Part shown: positions 50,524-60,574 of the stretch, one piece after another | Layout: every line of letters starts with the position of its first letter | Position numbering within the stretch: position 1 is the first letter of the stretch | Source: Arcuatula senhousia | Lineage: Eukaryota; Mollusca; Bivalvia; Mytilida; Mytilidae | NCBI GenBank assembly: GCA_963971305.1 | Contig: CAXARO010001824.1 | Location: 124,001 to 188,000 of the forward strand | Direction of reading: 5' to 3' | DNA length: 64,000 bases | Translations under genes and position numbers: made by a program | The notes under the pieces: model-generated | What the model was told of the DNA's origin: nothing | Seen by the model: only the letters and a program-made list of their open reading frames with translations | Databases searched by the model: none

Positions 50524-53279
50524 CCTTGTAGCCGTAGATGTATAATGAATTAACGTTGTGTCCGCTGTGTCCCCTGAAACGGGTCGCTTCCAGAAAAATT
50601 TTCGGGCCTGTGTCCGCTGTGTCCCCTTGTAGCCGTTGATTTATAATGAATTAACATTGTGTCCGCTGTGTCCCCTGAAACGGGTTGCTTCCAGAAAATT
50701 TTTTCGGGCTTGTGTCCGCTGTGTCCCCTTGTAGCCTTAGATGTATAATGAATTAACATTGTGTCCGCTGTGTCCCCTGAAACGGATCGCTTCCAGAAAA
50801 AAATTCGGGCCTGTGTCCGCTGTGTCCCCTTGTAGCCGTAGATGTATAATGAATTAACGTTGTGTCCGCTGTGTCCCCTGAAACGAGTCAATCTAGAAAA
50901 TTTTTCGGGCCTGTGTCCACTGTGTCCCCTTGTAGCCGTAGATGTATAATGAATTAACGTTGTGTCCGCTGTGTCCCCTGAAACGGGTCGCTTCCAGAAA
51001 AATTTTCGGGCCTGTGTCCGCTGTGTCCCCTTGTAGCCGTAGATTTATAATGAATTAACGTTGTGTCTGCTGTGTCCCCTGAAACGGGTCGCTTCCAGAA
51101 AATTTTTCGGGCCTGTGTCCGCTGTGTCCCCTTGTAGCCGTAGATGTATGATGAATTAACGTTGTGTCCGCTGTGTCCCCTTGTAGCCGTAGATGTATGA
51201 TGAATTAACGTTGTGTCCGCTGTGTCCCCTGAAACGAGTCATTCTAGAAAATTTTTCGGGCCTGTGTCCGCTGTGTCCCCTTGTAGCCGTAGATGTATAA
51301 TGAATTAACGTTGTGTCCGCTGTGTCCCCTGAAATGGGTCGCTTCCAGAAAATTTTTGTGCCTGTGTCCGCTGTGTCCCCTTGTAGCCGTAGATGTATAA
51401 TGAATTAACGTTGTGTCCGCTGTGTCCCCTGAAACGAGTCAATCTAGAAAATTTGTCGGGCCTGTGTCCGCTGTGTCCCCTTGTAGCCGTAGATGTATAA
51501 TGAATTAACGTTGTGTCCGCTGTGTCCCCTGAAACGGGTTGCTTCCAGAAAATTTTTTCGGGCTTGTGTCCGCTGTGTCCCCTTGTAGCCGTAGATGTAT
51601 AATGAATTAACATTGTGTCCGCTGTGTCCCCTGAAACGGGTCGCTTCCAGAAAAAATTTCGGGACTGTGTCCGCTGTGTCCCCTTGTAGCCGTAGATTTA
51701 TAATGAATTAACGTTGTGTCCGCTGTGTCCCCTGAAACGGGTCGCTTCCAGAAAATTTTTCGGGCTTGTGTCCGCTGTGTCCCCTTGTAGCCGTGGATGT
51801 ATAATGAATTAACGTTGTGTCCGCTGTGTCCCCTGAAACGGGTTGCTTCCAGAAAATTTTTCGGGCTTGTGTCCGCTGTTTCCCCTTGTAGCCGTAGATG
51901 TATAATGAAATAACGTTGTGTCCGCTGTGTCCCCTGAAATGGGTCGCTTCCAGAAAATTTTCGGGCCTGTGTCCGCTGTGTCCCCTTGTAGCCGTAGATG
52001 TATAATGAATTAACGTTGTGTCCGCTGTGTCCCCTGAAACGAGTCAATCTAGAAAATTTTTCGAGCCTGTGTCCGCTGTGTCCCCTTGTAGCCGTAGATG
52101 TATAATGAAATAACGTTGTGTCCGCTGTGTCCCCTGAAATGGGTCGCTTCCAGAAAATTTTCGGGCCTGTGTCCGCTGTGTCCCCTTGTAGCCGTAGATG
52201 TATAATGGATTAACGTTGTGTCCGCTGTGTCCCCTGAAACGAGTCAATCTAGAAAATTTTTCGGGCCTGTGTCCGCTGTGTCCCCTTGTAGCCGTAGATG
52301 TATAATGAATTAACGTTGTGTCCGCTGTGTCCCCTGAAACGAGTCATTCTAGAAAATTTTTCGGGCCTGTGTCCGCTGTGTCCCCTTGTAGCCGTAGATG
52401 TATAATGAATTAACGTTGTGTCCGCTGTGTCCCCTGAAATGGGTCGCTTCCAGAAAATTTTCGTGCCTGTGTCCGCTGTGTCCCCTTGTAGCCGTAGATG
52501 TATAATGAATTAACGTTGTGTCCGCTGTGTCCCCTGAAACGAGCCATTCTAGAAAATTTTTCGGGCCTGTGTCCGCTGTGTCCCCTTGTAGCCGTAGATG
52601 TATAATGAATTAACGTTGTGTCCGCTGTGTCCCCTGAAATGGGTCGCTTCCAGAAAATTTTCGTGCCTGTGTCCCCTTGTAGCCGTAGATGTATAATGAA
52701 TTAACGTTGTGTCCGCTGTGTCCCCTGAAACGAGCCATTCTAGAAAATTTTTCGGGCCTGTGTCCGCTGTGTCCCCTTGTAGCCGTAGATGTATAATGAA
52801 TTAACGTTGTGTCCGCTGTGTCCCCTGAAATGGGTCGCTTCCAGAAAATTTTCGGGCCTGTGTCCGCTGTGTCCCCTTGTAGCCGTAGATGTATAATGAA
52901 TTAACGTTGTGTCCGCTGTGTCCCCTGAAACGAGTCAATCTAGAAAATTTTTCGGGCCTGTGTCCGCTGTGTCCCCTTGTAGCCGTAGATGTATAATGAA
53001 TTAACGTTGTGTCCGCTGTGTCCCCTGAAACGGGTCGCTTCCAGAAAATTTTTTCGGGCTTGTGTCCGCTGTGTCCCCTTGTAGCCGTAGATGTATAATG
53101 AAATAACTTTGTGTCTGCTGTGTCCCCTGAAACGGGTCGCTTCAGAAAATTTGTCGGGCCTGTGTCTGCTGTGTCCCCCTGTAGCCGTAGAAGAATAGCG
53201 AAATAACGTTGTGTCCGCTGTGTCCCCCTGTAGCCGTTGATGAATAGTGAAATAACGTTGTGTCCGCTGTGTCCCCTTA
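50524..53279 (+). repeat. 100-bp satellite built of two 50-bp halves with GTGTCC boxes
   Basis: About 27 copies with period 100-101 bp. Each monomer has two different halves, and each half ends in GTGTCCGCTGTGTCCCC. Half A begins TTGTAGCCGTAGATGTATAA and half B begins TGAAACGGGTCGCTTCCAG. Half B has alternate forms (GGGTCGCTTCCAG versus GAGTCAATCTAG or GAGCCATTCTAG) which alternate over much of 51.9-53.0 kb, giving a roughly 200-bp higher-order step. At the right edge (53,170-53,279) only half A repeats. The long minus-strand frames (GDTADT, GHSGH, GTQRTQ) come from the box read in three frames and are not evidence of a gene. Confidence 0.95.
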
Positions 53280-53383
53280 GAAGTCGTAGTTTATGAGGCA
53301 ATGTGCCTTGTGGTTTACATGTATAGCGTTGTATCCGATATGTTTGATATTTCTAGTATCCATGTATCTATGTTTTGGTTATA
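53280..53383. other. Spacer between satellite and right inverted repeat
   Basis: About 100 bp of sequence without repeats, ending in TTTTGGTTATAT just before the inverted repeat. Confidence 0.5.
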
Positions 53384-53442
53384 TTTGTGTCCGTGTGTCC
53401 GGGGACACAAAATGCATGCCATATAAATTTTGCACCGAAATT
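53384..53442 (-). repeat. Right inverted repeat of the 15.4-kb element
   Basis: Reverse complement of 38,052-38,108 with CC inserted in the central palindrome (GTGTCCGGGGACAC here, GTGTCCGGACAC on the left). It is followed by 12 bp that do not match the left end, then TATCTACC. Confidence 0.85.
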
Positions 53443-53454
53443 AGGACATATCTA

Positions 53455-53462
53455 TATCTACC
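53455..53462 (+). repeat. Right target-site duplication TATCTACC
   Basis: Copy of 38,032-38,039. It is followed at once by TTTACGGAATAAATTTG, the expected continuation of the interrupted S module. Confidence 0.65.
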
Positions 53463-54218
53463 TTTACGGAATAAATTTGTTCGTATGTTTTTTTATCTCA
53501 TAAACCGTTAACCGTATAACCCTGGAATGTTTTATTTGAGTTCCCTGGGTCCTAACTTAGAAAATTAGGTCAAGGTCAAAGGTCAAAGTCAAGTTCTCAA
53601 TTGTGACTTTTGCTTGTTTTTGCATTTTCTCTGACACTGTGAGAGATACATATAAAAGAACAAGTGCAAAATGTCTGCTTTATTGTAATGAAGATATGCT
53701 ACATTTAGTCTTATACAATTAAATGGTATCTTATAGGAGTTGTTGCCCCTGAAATGTCTTGATATGAGGTTATTTGATAATAACTTCAATAAAGTTCATT
53801 ATAAAGACATTTGACTTGATACAAAAGGTTGAGTGACAAATGACCTTGAAAAATTGCTACCGGAAGTGACCTTGAGAAAACCGGAAGTAGCCTTTTTTGC
53901 AATTTTTTCATCTAAAAGTACTCAGAATCCATATATTTTGTCATATAGATACATAAACTGATTACTGAAGCCTAAATATGACTTCCATCAGACCGGAAGT
54001 GGCCAATTATTTCCCCTTCTATATACAAAAGTATATAGAAACTATATATTTTTGGAATCAGTGTGAAAAAAGCTATCATATGAGACCGGAAGCATATTAT
54101 CTCCCTTATATCACTCAAAAATATAATTAAACCATTATTTATCACATGAGTATGAAGAAAGTATCTTCTTTGGTGTGGAAAGACTTTCAATTGTTCTCTG
54201 AACAATTGGTTTTTAATT
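53463..54218 (+). repeat. Right part of S module 5
   Basis: Continues the module broken at 38,039: AGGTCA cluster near 53,567 (last step changed to AAAGTCA), ACCGGAAGT motifs 53,859-54,090, type i hairpin 54,188-54,208 and GGTTTTTAATT. Joined with 37,705-38,039 it gives a full-length S module. Confidence 0.85.
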
Positions 54219-55216
54219 ATTATTATTATTATTATTATTTTTTTTTTTTTTCTTCCGCCAAATTTTTTTCTTGCGATAAATGTTTGTTTCGCAATATGTC
54301 GCTTAGATATTTCTCATATGGTATCGTATAGTTTATGCGCTTTTAAATTTCACCCTGCTAAGCCGAACCATTTTCTTTGTGAGAGTTATCTCCCTATTCA
54401 CTGTTTATCATGTGTGTGCATCTCCTTCGTAACAAAAAAAGATAGCGACAAAATTCTTTTCCCAAATTGTTCGTTACATCCTCAGTAATTTTTGGCGTAT
54501 TTGGATCGAAGCGATTCGATGAAATTTTATAGGAGTTATCTACCTTTACGGAATAAATTTGTCGCTATATTTTTTTAACTCATAAACCGTTAACCGTATA
54601 ACCCTGGAATGTTTTTATTTGAGTCCCCTGATTCCTAACTAAGAAAATTAGGTCAAGGTCAAAGGTCAAGGTCATATTTTAGATTTTCATATGTCTTTGA
54701 TTTCCCTATAATTCTTGAATGGTTATAGATACAGAAAATTTAAGCAGTGAAAAATGCTGAGTACTTCAAGGGGCAACTTTGTTACTTGATGATTGTATTG
54801 GTTTTACCATTATGTAAGGGACATAACCCCCATTGATGGTTTATAAAAAGCCATTATTAGGCAAAACTCTTAAACAAAAGGTCCTTGACCCATAGGGTCT
54901 TTTGCAATGACATTGTGAAGCAATGACCTTGACAAAGGTCACAAGGTCAAAGGTCAAGGTCATGTACATATGTGACTTGGGGCACTTCTTGAAGAATATT
55001 ATGTGTGTTTGCCAACCAACCAACCAACCAACCAACCAACCAATCAATCAATCATGATCATGATCAATCAACCAATAATAATCATGATCAATCAATCAAT
55101 CATGTTTCCGTCTCATGTGTTTATTATAGGGTTCAAGATCTTCTTCGTTTCTTTTTCGCTGTTTCAATTGACCCTAACCAACGTGTTTAACCAACCAACC
55201 AACCAACCAACCAACT

Positions 55217-55255
<39 letters not shown>

Positions 55256-55693
55256 CATGATCATGATCAATCAATCATCTTTCCGTCTCATGTGTTTAAT
55301 GTAGGGTTCAAGATCTTCTTTGTTTCTTTTTCGCTGTTTCAATTGACCCTATCCAACGTGTTTAACCAACCAACAAATCAGTCAATCAATCAATCAATCA
55401 ATCATGATCATGATCAACCAATCATGTTTCCGTCTCATGTGTTTAATATAGGGTCCAAGATCTTCTTTGTGTCTTTTTCCGTGTTTCAATCGACCCTATC
55501 CAACGTGTTTAACCAACCAACCAACCAACCAACTAATCAATCAATCAATCAATCAATCATGATCATGATCAACCAATCATGTTTCCGTCTCATGTGTTTA
55601 ATATAGGGTCCAAGATCTTCTTTGTGTCTTTTTCCGTGTTTCAATTGACCCTACCCAACGTATTTAACCAACCAACCAACCAACCATCCAACT

Positions 55694-55733
<40 letters not shown>

Positions 55734-56531
55734 TGTATGACTGTTTATTCATGAGTTTATTGAAGGAGCAAACTCTCATTTATTCAAGAAAAATTGAAAT
55801 TTAATATTGTTCTTACGTCACTTCTGAAAAAAAAATCCCCATGTTCTCTGAAACTACTAGTACAATCGACCTCAAAATTTGCAGTCAGCAGGGCATACAT
55901 GTACAAAAGGTTCATAAAACAATGTGGTGCCGATATCTCTCAAGACTTTTCCTAGGGAAAAGAAATGGCAATGCCGTAAAAATCGCTTGCTAGGTCCGAA
56001 AATCTCAGTAAAAACCTACAATAAAATGTCCGCTCCGAGATTGAAATATTAATCTGTGTTACAAACAGGTGCTGAAAAATGTACATTATCAGAAAATAAT
56101 CAATAAATATGTTTTAAAGTTACACCGGATCAATTAAATCCAAAACATGCACTGCCCGTGAACTGTGATGAAAATGTCAATTTCCTACAATGACAAAAGA
56201 AATTACAGTGTGTACATTCCATCTCTATAGATGATGTCTGTTTAACGTCCCGACCTAAAGAGAAATAAAAAGACTAAGTTTTCGTTATTATAAACCCGTG
56301 TCACGTGATGTCTCGTCAATCTGGCGCGCGCGCTGTACCTAAAATAAAATAAAAACTTTCCAAACTAAACATGAAACTTCTCCGGTAACAATAATATAGA
56401 CCCCATACAGAAACAAACAAACAAGCAAACAATCAAACAAACAAACAAACAAACACCCCCTCCCCCATTCTATTAATTCTAAAGGGGGAAAGACCACCTA
56501 CAATTGTTTTTTAAAGCAATTGATTTATATT
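54219..56531 (+). repeat. Full-length diverged L module outside the array
   Basis: Contains every part of the array unit except the 229-bp linker: head, both AGGTCA clusters (about 54,651 and 54,915-54,962), microsatellites with four or five cores (55,010-55,735), tail, CACGTG and GCGCGCGCG block (56,300-56,335, with a 13-bp insertion between them), interrupted (CAAA)n, short C-run and the type iii hairpin (56,501-56,522). It is the best out-group for what an L module looked like before array amplification. Confidence 0.88.
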
Positions 56532-57610
56532 TATTATTATTTTTATTTTTTTTTTCTTCCGCCAAATTTTGTTCTTGCGCAAAATGTTTGTTTCGCAATA
56601 TGTCGCTTAGATATTTCTCATATGATATCGTATAGTTTATGCGCTTTTAAATTTCACCCTGCTTAGGCGAACCATTTTCTATGTAAGAGTTATCTCCCTT
56701 TTCACTGTTTATCCTCTGTGTGCATCTCCTTCGTAACAAAACAAGATAGCGACAAAATTCTTTTTACAAATTGTTCGTTACATCCTCAGTAATTTTTGGC
56801 GTATTTGGATCGAAGCGATTCGATGAAATTTTATAGGGGTAATCTACCTTTACGGAATAAATTTGTTCGTATGTTTTTTTTACTCATAAACCGTTAACCG
56901 TATAACCCTGGAATGTTTTTATTTGAGTCCCCTGGGTCCTAACTTAGAAAATTAGGTCAAGGTCAAAGGTCAAGGTCAAGTTCTCAATTGTGACTTTTGC
57001 TTGTTTTTGCATTTTCTCTGACACTGTGAGAGATACATACAAAAGAACAAGTGCAAAATGTCTGCTTTATTGTAATGAAGATATTCTACATTTAGTCTTA
57101 TACAATTAAATGGTATCTTATAGGAGTTGTTGCCCCTGAAATGTCTTGATATGAGATTATTTGATTATAACTTCAATCAAGTTCATTATAAAGACATTTG
57201 ACTTGATACAAAAGGTTGAGTGACAAATGACCTTGAAAAATGGCTACCGGAAGTGACCTTGAGAAAACCGGAAGTAGCTTTTTTTGCAATTTTTTCATCT
57301 TAAAGTACTCAGAATCCATATATTTTGTCATATAGATATATAAAACTGATTACTGAAGACTAAAAATGACTTCCAACAAACCGGAAGTGACCCATTATCA
57401 CCCATTCTACATACAAAAGTATATAGAAGCTATATATTTTTGGAATCAGTGTGAAAGAAGCTATCGTATGAGACCGGAAGTAGCATACTATCTCCCTTAA
57501 ATCACTCAAAAAGATAATTAAACCATTACTTATCTCATCAGTATCAAGAAACTACCTTCTTATCCAAATTTCTTTGTTGTGGAAAGACTTTCAATTATTG
57601 GTTTTTAATT
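56532..57610 (+). repeat. S module 6
   Basis: Starts right after the L end with TATTATTATTTTTATTTTTT, CTTCCGCC, AGGTCA cluster near 56,955, ACCGGAAGT motifs 57,245-57,485. The closing type i hairpin has lost its right arm (only CAATTATTGG remains near 57,592) but the TTTTTAATT end is kept. Confidence 0.83.
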
Positions 57611-57691
57611 AGGTCTTTCCACTTTTCTGTGGAAAGTCCTATTGTATTTGTTCTGATTATTAGGTCTTTCCACCTTTCCGTGGAAAGACCT
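57611..57691 (+). other. Two type ii hairpins with covarying arms
   Basis: 57,611-57,640 has arms AGGTCTTTCCAC and GTGGAAAGTCCT (one mispair). 57,662-57,691 has arms AGGTCTTTCCAC and GTGGAAAGACCT around CTTTCC, a perfect stem. Compared with the AAGTC/GACTT form elsewhere, both arms changed together. Confidence 0.8.
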
Positions 57692-58604
57692 ATTGTATTT
57701 GTTCTGATTATTATTATTATTATTATTATTTTTTTTTTTTTTTTTTTTCTTCCGCCTAAATTTTATTCTTGCGCAGTATTGATGTTTCTAAAGATGTCGC
57801 TTAGATATTTGGAATATGATGTCGTATAGTTTATACGCTTTAAAAAATTACAACTGCGTCACAAAATACTTTACGTTGTAAGAGTTATCTTCCCAAATAC
57901 TGTTTTTCTTGTGGCCACTACTCCTTCGCAACCGTAAAAGGTTACGACAAATTTATTTTACCAAATTGCTCGTTACTACTTCAGGATTAGGATATTCATT
58001 TGGACCGAAGTTATCCGGAGACTGCATATGAGAGTTATTTCCCCTTATGCATTTGATATAAGTGATATGCGTTTCTAACTGGTAAACCATCAGTGATATA
58101 GGCCTAGGGTCTTTGGATTAAAGTTCCTTGTTTCAAAAAAATGAAAATAAGGTCAAGGTCAAAGGTCAAGGTCATATTCTAAATTTTGAATTTGGCTTAT
58201 TTTCTCTATTTTCAACAACCGTGAAAGATATTGACAAATAATTTTAACTAAATTGTGAGTTGCGACATGTTGTAACTTATACATTTTGGTTGGAAAGGTG
58301 CGTAAACAATGAATGAGAGTTTTCGCCCATCTTATATTTAAAATCATGCCTAAAGTGATATAACTCATTACCCATACATATTACAGACCTAGGATCTTTT
58401 TATTTGAGGTCCTTGGTTGGTGACCTTGAAATTGAGGTCAAGGTCAAAGGTTGATAGGACGTTCTGGATTTTGACCTTTGCTTTAAATTCATATTTATAC
58501 ATTGGAACTGACATTTTAGATTGATTTTTAATATTTTGAAAAAAAAATAGATCTTGACTTGTGGAAAGACCTTCAATTGTTCTCTGAACAATTGGTTTTT
58601 AATT
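57692..58604 (+). repeat. Strongly diverged module (type D)
   Basis: Head CTTCCGCCTAAATTTTATTC is recognisable, as are GTCGCTTAGATATTTGG, an AGGTCA cluster near 58,153 and a second one near 58,436. The rest is poorly alignable to S or L by eye. It still ends in a perfect type i hairpin (58,574-58,594) preceded by GTGGAAAGACC. It represents an older or sister family with the same terminal structure. Confidence 0.75.
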
Positions 58605-59382
58605 ATTATTATTATTATTTTTTTTTTTCTGCCATATTTTGTTCTTGCGATAAATGTTTGTTTCCCAATATGTCGCTTAGATATTTCTCATATTGTATCG
58701 TATAGTTTATGCGCTTTTAAATTTCACCCTGCTAAGCCGAACCATTTTCTTTGTAAGAGTTATCTCCCTATTCACTGTTTGTCATCTGTGTGCATTTCCT
58801 TCGTAACAAAATAAGAAAGCGACAAAATTCTTTTTACAAACTGTTCGTTACATCCTCAGTAATTTTTGGCGTATTTGGATCGAACAATTTGATGAAATTT
58901 TTTAGGAGTTATCTACCTTCAAGGAATAAATTTGTCGGTTTGTTTTTTTAACACATAAACGGTTAACTGTATAACCCTGGAATGTTTTTATTTGAGTCCC
59001 CTGGGTCTTAACTTAGAAAATTAGGTCAAGGTCAAAGGTCAAGGTCAAGTTCTCAATTGTGACATTTGCTTGTTTTTTGCATTTTCTCTGACACTAGGAG
59101 AGATACATATAAAAGAACAAGTGCAAAATGTCTGCTTAATTGAAATAAAGATATGCTAAATTTAGTCTTAAACAAATAAATGGCATCTTATACATGTTAT
59201 AGGAGTTGGTGCCCCTGAAATGTCTTGATATGAGGTTATTTGATTATGACTTCAAGTATGTTCATTATAAAGACATTTGACCTGAAACATAAGGTTAAGT
59301 GACAGCTGACCTTGAAAAATGGCTACCGGAAGTGACCTTGAAAAAACCTACAATTGCTTTTTTAAAGCAATTGATTTATATT
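58605..59382 (+). repeat. S module 7 with an L-type end
   Basis: S body with AGGTCA cluster near 59,022 and one ACCGGAAGT motif. At about 59,345 the sequence switches to CCTACAATTGC, the type iii hairpin (59,351-59,373) and ATTTATATT normally found on L modules. It is therefore an S head and body joined to an L terminus. Confidence 0.8.
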
Positions 59383-59803
59383 TATTATTATTATTATTAT
59401 TTTTTCCGCCAACTTTTGTTCTTGCGATAAATGTTTGTTTCGCAATGAGTCGCTTAGAAATTTCTCATATGGTATCGAATAATTTATGCGCTTTAAAATT
59501 TTACCCTGCTAAGACGAACAATTTTCTTTGTAAGAGTTATCTCCCCTTCACCAATTATCTCCCATTATAAATACAAAAGAATATAGAAACTATATATTTT
59601 TGGAATCAGTGTGAAAGAAGCTATCATATGAGACCGGAAGTGACATTCATTTCACCTGAAGTAGCATATTATCTCCCTTACATCACTAAAAAATATAATT
59701 AAGCCACTATTTATCGCATCAGTATGAAGAAACTATCTTCTTATCAAAATTTCTTTGATGTGGAAAGACCTGCAATTGTTCTCTGAACAATTGGTTTTTA
59801 ATT
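59383..59803 (+). repeat. S module 8 with internal deletion; right end of the repeat train
   Basis: Head (CCGCCAAC at 59,406) runs to GTTATCTCCCC, then jumps near 59,548 to CCAATTATCTCCCATT, deleting both the AGGTCA cluster and most ACCGGAAGT motifs. It ends in the type i hairpin (59,773-59,793) and GGTTTTTAATT. Non-family sequence follows, which fixes the family's right terminus about ten bases beyond the hairpin. Confidence 0.83.
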
Positions 59804-60560
59804 CTTGGTATATTTGCTTTTCATACTAGCATAACCAACCAATGTTAGTCAGCTGTTTTTATGCCCCCACCATAACGAAGGATTGTTTTGTGTTTAAAAA
59901 AAGGCAGGAAATTATCATTTTGATACGCCTGTTTACAGAACGTATTATGGTATACTGTTGTCCGTCCTTCCATTTGTCTGTCCCTCCGTCCGTCGTCAAC
60001 ATGTCGGACAATAACTCAAAAACGCTTGAAAACCAATTGGCATTTAACTTTGGTGAATTGTTTATATCTATTGACATGAGCTCCCTTTCGTTTTTTATAA
60101 ATTTTAGATTTTAAGTTTCCCAGTTTGGGTTTTTTTTCCATTAAAAAAGGAGGAGTTTTGTGAATTGCTTACATCTATTGACGTACTAAGCTCCCTTTCT
60201 ATATTGATAAATTTAAGATTTTTTGTTTTGGAGTTATGTGATTTTATACATAAAAAAGTGTGGATTTTCAAGTTTTTGGTCAATGCTTCGATCAGTTATT
60301 TTTAAACTTTGTTGACTGGTTAATATCTGTTAAGATAACCTTCCTTTAGGTTTTCATGAGTTTCTAATATGACATTGAGAAGTTATTGAACTTTATTCTT
60401 TGAAAAATCGACGGGCGTATCATATGTTCATGGCACAGCTGTTTATTTGAATTTAATTTGCTTAGTAAGAACTATATTTGTCTCTCTCATTTATTTTGAT
60501 ACTGAATTGATTCCGTATTTTACGTTTTAGTGTATATAAATTCATAGGAATGCACAGTAT
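59804..60560. other. Flanking non-coding DNA with a dispersed-repeat fragment
   Basis: From 59,860 (ATGCCCCCACCATAACGAAG) through the GTCCGTCC-type stretch at 59,960-60,000 the sequence has the look of a dispersed molluscan repeat. A motif around GACATGAGCTCCCTTTCG (60,074) recurs imperfectly near 60,180-60,210, an internal step of about 110 bp. The short frames on both strands are not convincing genes. Confidence 0.45.
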
Positions 60561-60574
60561 ATCCTAAAGGAAGC

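Larger units (their letters stand above)
38040..53454. mobile_element. 15.4-kb inserted element with inverted terminal repeats
   Basis: The insertion splits an S module and is flanked by the duplicated TATCTACC. Inverted repeats of about 58 bp lie 12 bp inside each boundary (38,052-38,108 and 53,384-53,442) and differ mainly by a 2-bp indel. The outermost 12 bp do not match well, so the exact ends are uncertain. No transposase reading frame is visible. The interior holds unrelated retroelement fragments, a foldback element and a satellite, so I read it as a non-autonomous, much invaded DNA transposon. An 8-bp duplication fits hAT-like and a few other superfamilies, but nothing here decides which. 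Confidence 0.6.

Noticed and set aside
50524..53279. CRISPR-like look of a regular repeat array
   Set aside because: The spacers are themselves repeated, not unique, the period is 100 bp, and the context is eukaryotic with no cas genes.
50550..53301. Minus-strand frames of 67-166 residues with GHSGH, GTQRTQ and GDTADT repeats
   Set aside because: The satellite box is open in all three frames. A 100-101-bp period shifts frame every monomer, so no constant protein repeat exists.
38040..53454. Maverick/Polinton identity for the 15.4-kb insertion
   Set aside because: The size fits, but the duplication is 8 bp, not 6, the inverted repeats are short, and no polymerase, integrase, ATPase or capsid frame is visible.
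59842..60114. Overlapping frames on both strands near a GTCCGTCC stretch
   Set aside because: Typical of dispersed molluscan repeat DNA, with no recognisable protein motif on either strand.
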